Source of the DNA: Elusimicrobia bacterium GWF2_62_30 | Lineage (GTDB): Bacteria; Elusimicrobiota; Elusimicrobia; Elusimicrobiales; UBA9959 | Reading direction: 5' to 3' | Assembly (NCBI GenBank): GCA_001799995.1 | Contig: MGUK01000080.1 | Span: forward strand, 1-64,000 | Length of the DNA stretch: 64,000 nt | Shown: positions 24,577-33,858 of the stretch, piece by piece | How positions within the stretch are numbered: position 1 is the first letter of the stretch | How the letters are laid out: each line of letters begins with the position of its first letter | The notes under the pieces: generated by a model | What the model was told of the DNA's origin: nothing | Seen by the model: the letters and a program-made list of their open reading frames with translations, nothing else | Databases searched by the model: none | Translations under genes and position numbers: made by a program

Positions 24577-25359
24577 ATGACAGAAGAAAACATAACCCCT
24601 GCGGCCGGAGAGGCCAAAGCCCCCGTGCAGGAAATGCCCAAGGTGCATAAATTTCTGGTCGGCGAAAAAGTCGGCATGACCCAGGTCTTCGGCCCGGACG
24701 GCTCCCTTTACGGCGTGACCGTGGTGAAGGTCGGCCCCTGCCGCGTGGCCTATACCCGCACCAAAGAGAAGGACGGCTACCAGGCCGTCTGCCTCGGCTT
24801 CGGCCACAAGAAAGACAAGAGCGCCAACGCCGCCGAGAAGGGCCTGGCCAAGAAGATCGGCATACAGCCGATAAGACATCTCAGGGAATTCCGCGTGAAC
24901 GACCTCTCCGGCGCCGAGCAGGGCCAGGTGGCCGGCGTGGAGCGCTTCGCCGAAGGCGAATACGTCGACCTGCAGGCCATTTCTAAAGGTAAGGGCTTCG
25001 CGGGCGGCATGAAACGCTACAATTTCCGCGGCGGCCCCGCTTCTCACGGCGCCTCCGACAGGGAAAGGGCCCCGGGTTCGCTGGGTTCCCGCCGCTCGCT
25101 GGGCCGCGTGCTCCCCGGGCAGAGGATGGCCGGCCACATGGGCATGGACACCGTCACCGTGCAGAAGGTGAAGATCATAAAGATCATACCGCAGGAGCAG
25201 CTGCTGCTCGTCAACGGCGGCGTCCCCGGCGCCAAAGGCATCACGCTCTGCGTCACCAGCACCGTCAAGAAGGTGCCGAAGCCGCCCGTCGTGGTAGCTG
25301 GCAAGAAGGGCAAAAAAGACGCCGCGAAGCCTGCGGCCAAGAAACCGGCCGCCAAGTAA
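24577..25359 (+). CDS. rplC: 50S ribosomal protein L3
   Basis: 260 residues against a usual 205-220. The core begins at KFLVGEKVGMTQVF and contains KGKGFAGGMKRYNF, GSLGSRRSLGRVLPG and GHMGMDTVTV, all typical of L3, which binds 23S rRNA near the peptidyl transferase centre. The extra length is a 25-residue acidic N-terminus and a Lys/Ala/Pro C-terminal tail (AAKPAAKKPAAK). First gene of the superoperon; rpsJ, which normally precedes it, is absent. Confidence 0.97.
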   Translation: MTEENITPAAGEAKAPVQEMPKVHKFLVGEKVGMTQVFGPDGSLYGVTVVKVGPCRVAYTRTKEKDGYQAVCLGFGHKKDKSANAAEKGLAKKIGIQPIRHLREFRVNDLSGAEQGQVAGVERFAEGEYVDLQAISKGKGFAGGMKRYNFRGGPASHGASDRERAPGSLGSRRSLGRVLPGQRMAGHMGMDTVTVQKVKIIKIIPQEQLLLVNGGVPGAKGITLCVTSTVKKVPKPPVVVAGKKGKKDAAKPAAKKPAAK

Positions 25360-25382
25360 GGCGCTCTTTTAAGGGATAAACT

Positions 25383-26012
25383 ATGGAAACAAAACTCTTG
25401 AACCTGAAAGGAAAAGAAGTGGGCGCTTTCAGCATGCCCGAAGCCGTCTTCTCCGTGAAGCCGGACAAGCATTTCCTGCACGAGGTGGTTAAGCATTACC
25501 TCGCCAACAAGCACCGCGGCACCGCCTGCACCAAGACCCGCTCGGAGATCTCCGGCGGCGGCCGCAAGCCGTGGAAGCAGAAAGGCACGGGCCGCGCCCG
25601 CTCCGGTTCCACCCGCTCGCCGATCTGGCGCAAGGGCGGCGTGGTGTTCGGTCCCAAGCCCCGCTCTTTCAGGCAATACCTGCCGCACCAGAAGCTCCGC
25701 CAGGGCCTGATCGAAGCCCTCTCGACGCGCTACGCCGAAGGCGCCGTGCTGGTGATGGAGAACTTCGCCCTCGAAGCCGCCAAGACCAGCGCGCTCAACG
25801 AGCTGCGCAAGGTTCTCGGCCGTGAAGGCAAGAGCGTGCTGTTCATCACCGACAAGATGGACAAGAACTTCGTGACGGCTTCCCGCAACATCGGGTCCTT
25901 CGGCTGGTGCCTGGCCAAGAACCTGAACGCCTACGAAGCGCTGCGCAACGACAGGCTGATCTTTACGACGGGCGGCATCAAAGCCCTCGCCGCGAACACG
26001 AAGGAGAATTAA
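25383..26012 (+). CDS. rplD: 50S ribosomal protein L4
   Basis: 209 residues, normal length. GGGRKPWKQKGTGRARSGS and the following SPIWRKGGVVFGP make up the L4 loop that lines the exit tunnel. In several bacteria L4 represses its own operon through the leader, which is notable given the structured leader upstream. It starts 23 bp after rplC with AAGGGATAAACT before the ATG. Confidence 0.97.
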   Translation: METKLLNLKGKEVGAFSMPEAVFSVKPDKHFLHEVVKHYLANKHRGTACTKTRSEISGGGRKPWKQKGTGRARSGSTRSPIWRKGGVVFGPKPRSFRQYLPHQKLRQGLIEALSTRYAEGAVLVMENFALEAAKTSALNELRKVLGREGKSVLFITDKMDKNFVTASRNIGSFGWCLAKNLNAYEALRNDRLIFTTGGIKALAANTKEN

Positions 26013-26015
26013 GCC

Positions 26016-26306
26016 ATGAATTTTACCGAAGTTCTCATTTCCCCGATATTAAGCGAGAAGAGCGTGACCCTCAAGGACACGCAGAACCGCTACAGCTTCC
26101 GGGTCAACCCCCACGCCAACAAGACGGAGATAAAGAAAGCCGTCGAGGCGCTCTTCAAAGTGAAAGTCGAGGCTGTGCGCACCGCGAACATGCCCGGCAA
26201 ACTCCACAAGGTCGGCCGCCACGAAGGCTATCGCTCGGACTGGAAGAAAGCGATGGTCACCGTAAAGGCCGGACAGAAGATAGACGTTACGGACCTGCCT
26301 AAGTAG
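26016..26306 (+). CDS. rplW: 50S ribosomal protein L23
   Basis: 96 residues. ISPILSEKS at the start and YSFRVNPHANKTEIKKAVE in the centre are standard L23 segments; the protein sits at the tunnel exit and is a docking site for trigger factor and SRP. Only 3 bp separate it from rplD, whose last codons carry the ribosome site AAGGAG. Confidence 0.97.
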   Translation: MNFTEVLISPILSEKSVTLKDTQNRYSFRVNPHANKTEIKKAVEALFKVKVEAVRTANMPGKLHKVGRHEGYRSDWKKAMVTVKAGQKIDVTDLPK

Positions 26307-26336
26307 GCCCGGATCCTAATATAAGGAAAAGAAGAT

Positions 26337-27179
26337 ATGCCCGTTAAATCATACAGACCCTATACCCCCTCCCGGCGCTACATGCAGATGGCCGATTTCT
26401 CGGATATTACCAAGACCGAGCCCGAGCGCAAGCTCGCCAAGGGACTGCGCAAACACGGCGGCCGCAATAACACCGGCATGCTGATGGTGCGTCACCACGG
26501 CGGCGGCCACAGGCGCCGCTACCGCCTGATAGACTTCAAGCGCGAGAAATACGGCGTGCCCGCGAAGGTGTCCGCGATAGAGTACGACCCCAACAGGAAC
26601 GCCCGCATCGCGCTGCTCGTGTACGCGGACGGCGACAAGCGCTACATTCCCGCGCCCCTCGGCCTGGGCGTGGGCGACAGCGTCGTCAGCGGCCCCAAGT
26701 CCGAGATCAAGCTGGGCAACGCGCTGCCGATGACCAATATCCCCGACGGTACGTTCATTCACGCCATCGAGATGATCCCCGGCAAGGGCGCGCAGTTCGT
26801 GCGCGCGGCCGGCACCCAGGCCCAGCTGATGGCCAAAGAGGGCAACTACGCCCTCATCAAGATGCCTTCCGGCGAACTGCGCAAAGTTCTCAAGGACTGC
26901 ATGGCCACGATAGGCCAGGTCGGCAACATCGAGCACAACACGATCAACCTCGGCAAGGCCGGGCGCAAGCGCCACATCGGCGTGAAACCCACCGTGCGCG
27001 GCGCGGCCATGAACGCCTGCGACCACCCGCTCGGCGGCGGCCGCGGCCATTCCAAGGGCAACAACGTTCCGCGCTCGCCGTGGAACCAGCCTTCCAAGGG
27101 CTTCAAGACCAGGACCAAATCAAAGATCTGGAGCTGGATGATAGTGCAGGACCGGCGCAAGACCGGGGCTACGGCTTAA
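26337..27179 (+). CDS. rplB: 50S ribosomal protein L2
   Basis: 280 residues, normal length. Family segments include [33 protein letters not shown] and the C-terminal [15 protein letters not shown] that contains the conserved His of the peptidyl transferase region (the usual DHPHGGG has Leu in place of the second His). L2 is needed for subunit association. A 30-bp spacer with AAGGAAA precedes it. Confidence 0.97.
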   Translation: MPVKSYRPYTPSRRYMQMADFSDITKTEPERKLAKGLRKHGGRNNTGMLMVRHHGGGHRRRYRLIDFKREKYGVPAKVSAIEYDPNRNARIALLVYADGDKRYIPAPLGLGVGDSVVSGPKSEIKLGNALPMTNIPDGTFIHAIEMIPGKGAQFVRAAGTQAQLMAKEGNYALIKMPSGELRKVLKDCMATIGQVGNIEHNTINLGKAGRKRHIGVKPTVRGAAMNACDHPLGGGRGHSKGNNVPRSPWNQPSKGFKTRTKSKIWSWMIVQDRRKTGATA

Positions 27180-27194
27180 CGGAGGAATATTTAA

Positions 27195-27482
27195 ATGAGC
27201 AGATCGTCTAAAAAGGGACCCTTTGTGAACCAGAAGCTTCTGGAGAAGATCCAGAAGATGAACCAGGTCGGCGAGAAGAAGCAGCTGAAGACCTGGGCGC
27301 GCGCCAGCACGATAACCCCGGAGTTCATCGGGCATACGATAATGGTGCATAACGGCAGGAAGTTCCTGCCAGTGTTCGTGAACGAGCGCATGGTCGGGCA
27401 TAAGCTCGGCGAGTTCTCTTTCACCCGCCTGTTCAAGGGCCACGGGCAGTCCCACACCAAGGAAGCCAGCGACCTTACGTAA
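27195..27482 (+). CDS. rpsS: 30S ribosomal protein S19
   Basis: 95 residues. [18 protein letters not shown] and [21 protein letters not shown] and [13 protein letters not shown] are hallmark S19 stretches. The protein binds 16S rRNA in the head with S13. CGGAGGA lies before the ATG. Confidence 0.97.
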   Translation: MSRSSKKGPFVNQKLLEKIQKMNQVGEKKQLKTWARASTITPEFIGHTIMVHNGRKFLPVFVNERMVGHKLGEFSFTRLFKGHGQSHTKEASDLT

Positions 27483-27508
27483 GCTAATCAGGGAAAACGG
27501 AGAAATTT

Positions 27509-27868
27509 ATGGAAGCTATATGCAAGCTCAGATACCAGCGGTACGGCAGGCGCAAAGTGGCGCAGCTGCTTAGTGCGATAAAGGGTAAGTCCCTTTTCGA
27601 GGCGGGCTACCTGCTCGCCAACGCGCCCCGCGGCGCCAACACGGTGGTGCACAAGGCCGTGCAGTCGGCCGGCGCCAACCTCTCCGTGAAACTCGGCAAG
27701 AAGCTCGACCTGAAGACCATCTGGGTCAGCGCCGCTTTCGCGGACCAGGGCCCGATGAAGATGCTCCGGCGCGTCCAGCCCGGCCCCCAGGGCCGCGCGA
27801 TGCCGTTCAAGAGGAAGATGTGCCACATCACCGTAACGGTGTCCGATACCAAGGAGGCGAAGCGCTAA
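27509..27868 (+). CDS. rplV: 50S ribosomal protein L22
   Basis: 119 residues. RYGRRKVAQLLSAIKGKS begins the globular part and LRRVQPGPQGRAMPFKRK is the beta-hairpin that reaches into the exit tunnel. Normal length and position between rpsS and rpsC. Confidence 0.96.
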   Translation: MEAICKLRYQRYGRRKVAQLLSAIKGKSLFEAGYLLANAPRGANTVVHKAVQSAGANLSVKLGKKLDLKTIWVSAAFADQGPMKMLRRVQPGPQGRAMPFKRKMCHITVTVSDTKEAKR

Positions 27869-27881
27869 GCGCGGATCTAAT

Positions 27882-28634
27882 ATGGGTCAAAAAATTCATC
27901 CCAGAGGTTTAAGGCTCGGCTACATCCAGGACTGGCAGTCCCGCTGGTTCTCCCCCAAGAAGATGCCGGAGCTTATCCGCGAAGATTTCGAGATCAGGCA
28001 CATGGTGACGGAGCGTTTCGCGATGGCGTCCGTAAGCTGGGTGGACATCGAACGCGCCGGCGCTTACCTCAAGGTGAGCATCCATACCGCCCGCCCCGGC
28101 GTGGTCATAGGCCGCAAGGGCGCGGACATAGAGAACCTCAAGAAGGACGTGGAGAAGCTCACCGGCCGCAAAGTTTTCATCAACGTTTCCGAGATCAAGA
28201 TCCCGGAGATGGACTCCAGGCTGGTGGGCCAGTCCATAGCCCAGCAGCTTGAGAAGCGCATCTCCTTTAAGCGCGCGATCAAGCGCGGCATGGAGCGCAC
28301 GATGACCTCGGGCGCGCTCGGCATAAAGGTGATGGCCTCCGGCCGCCTCGGCGGCGCCGAGATCGCCCGCCGCGAATGGTTCCACAAGGGCCGCATGCCG
28401 CTGGGGACCATCTGCGCCGATATCGATTACGGGCTAACTGAAGCCCACACCACGATGGGCAAGATCGGCATAAAGGTCTGGATATTCAAGAAGCTTTTCT
28501 TCGCGAAGACGCCGCGCGAACTGCGCGAGCAGCTGATGCGCATGGAAGCGGAGAACCCCAGCGAAGTGTCCGTGATGGACGAGGCCGCGCAGGCCCGCCA
28601 GGCCCAGCAGCCCGGCAATTCGCAGGGTAATTGA
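27882..28634 (+). CDS. rpsC: 30S ribosomal protein S3
   Basis: 250 residues, slightly longer than the usual 210-235 because of a C-terminal tail rich in Ala and Gln ([12 protein letters not shown]). It starts [13 protein letters not shown], carries the KH domain loop [14 protein letters not shown] and the C-terminal [13 protein letters not shown] motif. It forms part of the mRNA entry site. The gap to rplV is 13 bp. Confidence 0.97.
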   Translation: MGQKIHPRGLRLGYIQDWQSRWFSPKKMPELIREDFEIRHMVTERFAMASVSWVDIERAGAYLKVSIHTARPGVVIGRKGADIENLKKDVEKLTGRKVFINVSEIKIPEMDSRLVGQSIAQQLEKRISFKRAIKRGMERTMTSGALGIKVMASGRLGGAEIARREWFHKGRMPLGTICADIDYGLTEAHTTMGKIGIKVWIFKKLFFAKTPRELREQLMRMEAENPSEVSVMDEAAQARQAQQPGNSQGN

Positions 28635-28656
28635 TAGCGTTCAAGGAGATTTAGCC

Positions 28657-29073
<417 letters not shown>

Positions 29074-29096
29074 GCATAAGGAGCCGCGCCGATATT

Positions 29097-29327
29097 ATGA
29101 AAAGCAAAGACAAGGAAAACATCAAGAACCTGTCCGACGCCGAACTCAGGGTTCAGGCCTCGGACCTCAAGAAGCAGATCTTCCAGCTCAACTTCAAGCG
29201 CATCACCAGCCCCATCGAGAACCCGGTGCAGCTGCGCACGGCCCGCCGCAAGATAGCGCTGATCAATACGATCGTGCGGCAGCGTGAGCTGGCGAAAGAA
29301 AAAACCGCCGCAGAGGTTAAAAAATGA
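29097..29327 (+). CDS. rpmC: 50S ribosomal protein L29
   Basis: 76 residues. The two-helix protein is recognised by NLSDAELRVQASDLKKQ, FQLNFKRITSPIENPVQL and ARRKIALINTIVRQRE. It lies at the tunnel exit beside L23. A 4-bp ATGA overlap couples it to rpsQ. Confidence 0.95.
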   Translation: MKSKDKENIKNLSDAELRVQASDLKKQIFQLNFKRITSPIENPVQLRTARRKIALINTIVRQRELAKEKTAAEVKK

Positions 29328-29599
29328 CGAACAAGACCCCCGATACAAGGCCCAGCAGGAAGGTAATGCGCGGCATAGTCGTTTCCGACAAGATGGCCAA
29401 GACCCGCGTGGTAAGCGTGGCGCACGTGGTCAGCCACAAGTTCTACGACAAGACCCTCCGGCGCAATCACAAGTTCTACGCGCACGACGAGGCTAACGAA
29501 TCCAAGAGCGGCGACCTGGTGGAGATAACCAGCACGCGCCCCCTGTCGGCGCTTAAGCGCTGGCGGGTAAGCAAAATAGTGGAGAAGGCCGCCAGGTAA
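29324..29599 (+). CDS. rpsQ: 30S ribosomal protein S17
   Basis: 91 residues with the OB-fold segments KVMRGIVVSDKMAKTRVV and KFYAHDEANESKSGDLVEI ending in RPLSALKRWRVSKIVEKA. It is one of the primary 16S rRNA binders. It overlaps rpmC by 4 bp. Confidence 0.96.
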   Translation: MTNKTPDTRPSRKVMRGIVVSDKMAKTRVVSVAHVVSHKFYDKTLRRNHKFYAHDEANESKSGDLVEITSTRPLSALKRWRVSKIVEKAAR

Positions 29600-29628
29600 G
29601 GGCCTTCCCTTAATACGGAGTTCTATTT

Positions 29629-29997
29629 ATGATCCAGTTAAGAACCATTCTGAACGTCGCCGATAACTCGGGAGCCCGCAAGCTGCAGTGCTTCCACGTG
29701 ATGGGCGGCAGTTACCGCAAATATGCCTTCCTCGGGGACACCATCGTGTGTTCCGTGAGGGAAGCCACGCCGCACGCCGCGATCAAAAAGGGCGAAGTGG
29801 TAAAGGCGGTCGTCGTGCGCGTGTGCAAGGAAGTGCGCCGCAAGGACGGCTCCTACATACGTTTTGACGATAACGCCGCCTGCGTGATAGACGAGAACGG
29901 CGAACCCAAGGGCACCCGCGTCTTCGGACCGGTGGCCAGGGAACTGCGCGCCAAGAACTACCTCAAGATAATCTCTCTGGCGCCGGAAGTCATTTAG
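29629..29997 (+). CDS. rplN: 50S ribosomal protein L14
   Basis: 122 residues, the standard length, starting [19 protein letters not shown]. Further conserved parts are [22 protein letters not shown] and [13 protein letters not shown]. It contributes to an inter-subunit bridge. Confidence 0.97.
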   Translation: MIQLRTILNVADNSGARKLQCFHVMGGSYRKYAFLGDTIVCSVREATPHAAIKKGEVVKAVVVRVCKEVRRKDGSYIRFDDNAACVIDENGEPKGTRVFGPVARELRAKNYLKIISLAPEVI

Positions 29998-30054
29998 CCG
30001 TCTGACGCGCATAGCGCTCGTTGCGGCATGGCCATAGGCCTAAAAGGTGGAGCA

Positions 30055-30363
30055 ATGATAAAACTCAAGAAGAAAGATACGGTCCTGGTCATCGCCGGCC
30101 GCGACAAGGGCAAAAAGGGCGAGATCAAGGAAGTGAAGTCGGAGTCCCATAAAGTGGTGGTGATGGGCATCAACATCGTGTCCAAGCACAAGAAGACCAC
30201 CAAGGACAAGCCGGGCGGCATCCATAAAATAGAAGCCGCTCTCGACATCTCGAACGTGAAGCTGGTCTGCCCCAAGTGCGGCAAGCCAGCGCGCGTCAAG
30301 ATCGTGTTCCAGGGCGGCTCCAAGCTGCGCGCCTGCAAGGAATGCAACGAAGTGATAATTTAA
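30055..30363 (+). CDS. rplX: 50S ribosomal protein L24
   Basis: 102 residues from the ATG preceded by GGTGGAG; an earlier in-frame ATG at 30028 lacks such a site. The KOW motif is DTVLVIAGRDKGKKGEI. The C-terminal part holds CPKCGKPARVK and CKEC, a four-cysteine zinc ribbon seen in many bacterial L24 proteins. L24 starts assembly of the large subunit. Confidence 0.95.
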   Translation: MIKLKKKDTVLVIAGRDKGKKGEIKEVKSESHKVVVMGINIVSKHKKTTKDKPGGIHKIEAALDISNVKLVCPKCGKPARVKIVFQGGSKLRACKECNEVII

Positions 30364-30382
30364 GCATAGAGGTAACTTCAAA

Positions 30383-31093
30383 ATGGCGAAGGAAACGAAG
30401 AACGAAAGCAAGCCGGAAAAGAAACCGGGACAGCCGCAGGCACCGAAGCAGGACAAGAAGGCCAAAGAGCACAAAAGCCAGGCCGTTGTCAGCTCCGTGA
30501 TGGCGGGCCCCGTGACGCCCACACCCAAGGGCTACAAGGCGCGCCTCAGCGAAGCGTACGTTTCGAAGGTGCTGCCCGCCCTGCTCAAGGACTTCAGCCT
30601 GAAGTCCCCCATGGCCGCCCCCAAGGTGACCAAGATCGTCATCAATATCGGCGTGAGCGAGGCCAAGGAGAACATCCAGGCGCTCGATCTCGCCAAAGAG
30701 GACCTGACGCTCATCTCCGGCCAGGCGCCGCAGGTGCGCCGCGCCAAGAAGTCCATTTCGAACTTCAAGCTGCGCGAAGGCATGCCGATAGCCGTGCGTG
30801 TCACGCTGCGCGGCATCCGGATGTTCGAATTCATGGACCGCTTCATTTCGCTGGCGGTACCCCGCATCCGCGACTTCCAGGGCTTCGACGCCAGGCTTTT
30901 CGACGGGCGGGGCAACCTGAACATCGGGCTGAAGGAACATCATATCTTCCCCGAAGTCAACATGGAGAAGTCTCCCAAGGCCCGCGGCATGAACATCACT
31001 TTCGTGACTACGGCCGGCGACAACAAGAAGGGCCAGGCGCTGCTGGAGTATCTCGGCCTGCCTTTCAAGAAGGCTAAGGTCGAAGGTAAATAA
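30383..31093 (+). CDS. rplE: 50S ribosomal protein L5 with long basic N-terminal extension
   Basis: 236 residues against a usual 178-190. The L5 core begins near residue 50 (YKARLSEAYVSKVLPALLK) and contains KVTKIVINIGVSEAKEN, SISNFKLREGMPIAVRVTLRG and the late GLKEHHIFPEV, all conserved. The first 45-50 residues are Lys/Pro/Gln-rich, low in complexity and probably disordered. A later start is unlikely because GAGGTAAC precedes the first ATG. L5 binds 5S rRNA. Confidence 0.95.
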   Translation: MAKETKNESKPEKKPGQPQAPKQDKKAKEHKSQAVVSSVMAGPVTPTPKGYKARLSEAYVSKVLPALLKDFSLKSPMAAPKVTKIVINIGVSEAKENIQALDLAKEDLTLISGQAPQVRRAKKSISNFKLREGMPIAVRVTLRGIRMFEFMDRFISLAVPRIRDFQGFDARLFDGRGNLNIGLKEHHIFPEVNMEKSPKARGMNITFVTTAGDNKKGQALLEYLGLPFKKAKVEGK

Positions 31094-31111
31094 GGACAGG
31101 AGAAAGGATTT

Positions 31112-31297
31112 ATGGCTACATATGCATGGATGGCGAAGATGCGCAAACCGCAGAAGTTCTCTACGCGGTTCCGGAACCGCTGCCAGATCTGCGGCAGGCC
31201 CCGCGGCTACTACCGCGATTTCGGGCTCTGCAGGATCTGCCTGCGGAAGATGGCCCACGAGGGACTTATCCCCGGCCTGAAGAAGTCCAGCTGGTAA
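31112..31297 (+). CDS. rpsN: 30S ribosomal protein S14, zinc-binding short form
   Basis: 61 residues, the short (type Z) S14 with two CxxC pairs: [20 protein letters not shown]. It begins [19 protein letters not shown]. The long zinc-free form found in proteobacteria is absent here. Confidence 0.97.
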   Translation: MATYAWMAKMRKPQKFSTRFRNRCQICGRPRGYYRDFGLCRICLRKMAHEGLIPGLKKSSW

Positions 31298-31332
31298 CGC
31301 GGTAAAGGAAAATAGATTTACGAGGTGAACAA

Positions 31333-31740
31333 ATGGATCCCATATCAAACATGCTGGTTTCGATCAAGAACGCCGCTGCCAAGCGGAAGGAACGTGTGGA
31401 CATTCCTTTCTCTGGCATAAAGTTCGGAATGGTGAAACTCCTCAAGGAAGAGGGTTTCGTCGCCAACTATAAGGTGCTCGACCCCAAGGTGGACAAGACC
31501 ATCGACAGGCGCGGCGTGATCCGCGTGACGCTCAAGTACACGATGGACAAGCAGTCGGTCATCGTCGGCATCCGCCGCGTTTCCAAGCCGGGCCTGCGCG
31601 TATACCGCTCGCACGACGACCTGCCGCGCATCCGCGCCGCCTTCGGCGTGACGATACTGTCCACTTCCCGCGGCCTGCTGACCGACTCCGAGGCCAAGAA
31701 GCAGAAGGTGGGCGGCGAAATTCTCTGCCAGGTCTGGTAA
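31333..31740 (+). CDS. rpsH: 30S ribosomal protein S8
   Basis: 135 residues. MDPISNMLVSIKNAAAK opens the protein and GVTILSTSRGLLTDSEAKK with GGEILCQVW closes it, both diagnostic. S8 binds helix 21 of 16S rRNA and in some bacteria represses the spc genes. Confidence 0.97.
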   Translation: MDPISNMLVSIKNAAAKRKERVDIPFSGIKFGMVKLLKEEGFVANYKVLDPKVDKTIDRRGVIRVTLKYTMDKQSVIVGIRRVSKPGLRVYRSHDDLPRIRAAFGVTILSTSRGLLTDSEAKKQKVGGEILCQVW

Positions 31741-31791
31741 GAGGCGCTCGCCGCAGGTTGGAAAAGTCCAGAATTTAAAAGAGGTAAGAAC

Positions 31792-32370
31792 ATGAGCAGA
31801 ATAGGAAAAAAACCGGTTGCGCTGCCAGATAAAGTGAAGGCCAGGGTGGAGAACGGCAAGGTCCTCGTCGAGGGCCCGCTGGGCAAGCTCTCCTACAGCC
31901 TGCCCGACGGCATCAACGCCGCCGTGGCCAACAATATCATCAATGTCAGCATCGCCGCGGGCGCGGTGGATAAAGCCGCCCTGTTCGGCACGGCCCGGGC
32001 GCGCGTCAACAATATGGTCAACGGCGTCACCAAGGAATTCGAGAAGGTGCTCGAGATCAGCGGCGTAGGCTTCAAGGGCACCGTGGAAGGGGCGCGCGTC
32101 AACATGCAGCTCGGCTTCTCCCACCCGGTCATCCTCGACATCCCGGCCGGGATAAAAATGTCTTTCGATCCGAAGCAGACGGTCCTTACCATAAAGGGTA
32201 TAGACCGCGAAGCGGTGGGCAACCTGGCGGCGCAGATCCGCCGCATTAAGCCGTGCGAGCCTTATAAGGGCTCCGGCATCAAGTACCACGGCGAACACAT
32301 CATCCGCAAGGCCGGCAAGACCGCGGCGGGCGCGGGCGCCAGCGCCAGCGGCGGAGCGGCGAAGAAATAA
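31792..32370 (+). CDS. rplF: 50S ribosomal protein L6
   Basis: 192 residues. SRIGKKPVALPDKVKA starts the first of two duplicated domains; VGFKGTVEGARVNMQLGFSH and EPYKGSGIKYHGEHI are conserved. The C-terminal Ala/Gly-rich tail (about 15 residues) is an extension. It follows rpsH after 51 bp. Confidence 0.97.
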   Translation: MSRIGKKPVALPDKVKARVENGKVLVEGPLGKLSYSLPDGINAAVANNIINVSIAAGAVDKAALFGTARARVNNMVNGVTKEFEKVLEISGVGFKGTVEGARVNMQLGFSHPVILDIPAGIKMSFDPKQTVLTIKGIDREAVGNLAAQIRRIKPCEPYKGSGIKYHGEHIIRKAGKTAAGAGASASGGAAKK

Positions 32371-32394
32371 CCTTTAAGGACCAGAGGATAAAAT

Positions 32395-32757
32395 ATGATA
32401 AGCAAACAAGAGAGATATGAATTCCGCAAGGCCCGTTCCCGCAACAGGCTGTTCGAGAACGGCATAAAGCGCCCCAGGCTTAGCGTCTACCGCAGCACGA
32501 AGTACCTCTACGCGCAGGTGGTCGACGACGTAAAGGGGGCCACCCTGGCCGCCGCGTCGACCCTGGACAAGGAGCTTAAAGGCAAGCTCAAGTCCGGCAA
32601 GAGCGTGGAATCGGCCAAGGTCGTCGGCGCCCTGCTGGCCAAGCGGGCCCTCGCCAAGGGCGTGACGGAAGTCTGTTTCGACCGCGGCGGCAGGATCTAC
32701 CACGGCCGCATCAAATCGCTGGCCGAAGGCGCCCGCGAAGCCGGACTGAAATTTTAA
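32395..32757 (+). CDS. rplR: 50S ribosomal protein L18
   Basis: 120 residues. [20 protein letters not shown] and the C-terminal [21 protein letters not shown] are standard; together with L5 it binds 5S rRNA. 24 bp from rplF. Confidence 0.96.
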   Translation: MISKQERYEFRKARSRNRLFENGIKRPRLSVYRSTKYLYAQVVDDVKGATLAAASTLDKELKGKLKSGKSVESAKVVGALLAKRALAKGVTEVCFDRGGRIYHGRIKSLAEGAREAGLKF

Positions 32758-32771
32758 CAGGGAGAGCCAAA

Positions 32772-33332
32772 ATGCTTAGAAACCAGAAACAGCTTAAGAC
32801 CTCGAAAGAACTCAACGCGCAGGGCGGGCCCCGCCCCTCCGGCGACGCGATGGAGCTCGACCTGACCAACGCCAAGGAAGAGAAAGCGGTAGTCGTCATC
32901 ATCAACCGCGTGACCAAGGTCGTGAAGGGCGGCAAGCGCTTCTCCTTCAACGCCCTCGTGGTGGTCGGCGACAATAACGGCAAGGTGGGCGTGGGCCTGG
33001 GCAAGTCCAACGAAGTCCAGTCCGCCATCCAGAAAGGCACCGCCGGCGCCAAGAAAGAGATGATGCAGTTCCCTCTTGTAGACTCCACCATCCCGCATGA
33101 GATCGAGGGCCGCTTCGGCTCCGGCCATGTCTGGATGAAGCCCGCCATGCCCGGCACCGGCCTGATAGCCGGCGGCGGCGTGCGCTCCGTCCTCGAAGCC
33201 GCGGGCGTCAAGAACATCCTTACCAAGAACATCGGCACCCGCAACGCCTTCAATACGGTCTACGCGACCATGGACGCCCTCAAGCGCCTCAGGAGCAGGG
33301 AAGAAGTTCTGAAGATCAGAGGAGAGAAATAA
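32772..33332 (+). CDS. rpsE: 30S ribosomal protein S5
   Basis: 186 residues. [19 protein letters not shown] and [17 protein letters not shown] form the double-stranded RNA-binding part and [19 protein letters not shown] the C-terminal fold. It is immediately followed (1 bp) by rplO: the L30 gene that separates the two in many bacteria is not present. Confidence 0.97.
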   Translation: MLRNQKQLKTSKELNAQGGPRPSGDAMELDLTNAKEEKAVVVIINRVTKVVKGGKRFSFNALVVVGDNNGKVGVGLGKSNEVQSAIQKGTAGAKKEMMQFPLVDSTIPHEIEGRFGSGHVWMKPAMPGTGLIAGGGVRSVLEAAGVKNILTKNIGTRNAFNTVYATMDALKRLRSREEVLKIRGEK

Positions 33333-33333
33333 T

Positions 33334-33858
33334 ATGTCCGCAATCAACAATCTCAAGCCCAAATACGGTTCCGTGCACAAACGCAAGCGCCTCGGCACCG
33401 GGCAGGGGTCCGGCCACGGCCAGACTTCGACCCGCGGCATGAAGGGCCAGCACGCCACTTCCGGCGGCACCAAGCGCAAAGGTTTCGAAGGCGGCCAGAC
33501 CCCGCTGCTGCGCCGCGTCCCCAAGAGCGGTTTCAGCAACGTGCAGTTCCGCCAGGAATACGAGTGGGTCAACATCTCCTCGCTCGAGAAATATTTCAAG
33601 GCCGGCTCCGAGGTGACCCCCGCGGACCTGCTCAAGCGCAGGCTGGTCAAGCACGACGTCCTGATCAAGATCCTCGGCGACGGGGAGCTCAAGAAGGCGC
33701 TTAACGTTTCGGCCCATTCCTTCTCCAAGGGCGCGGCCGAAAAGATAACGAAAGCCGGCGGGAAGACCACGCTGCTCGTCGGGGCCAAGGCCGCGAAGTT
33801 CGCGGAGATCAAAGCCCAGGATGAAGCCAGGAAAAAAGCGAAAACGGACAAAAAATAA
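33334..33858 (+). CDS. rplO: 50S ribosomal protein L15
   Basis: 174 residues. The glycine-rich N-terminus (KRLGTGQGSGHGQTSTRG, MKGQHATSGG) and EGGQTPLLRRVPKSGF are characteristic. The C-terminus carries about 25 extra Lys/Ala-rich residues. Its TAA is directly followed by the secY ATG. Confidence 0.97.
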   Translation: MSAINNLKPKYGSVHKRKRLGTGQGSGHGQTSTRGMKGQHATSGGTKRKGFEGGQTPLLRRVPKSGFSNVQFRQEYEWVNISSLEKYFKAGSEVTPADLLKRRLVKHDVLIKILGDGELKKALNVSAHSFSKGAAEKITKAGGKTTLLVGAKAAKFAEIKAQDEARKKAKTDKK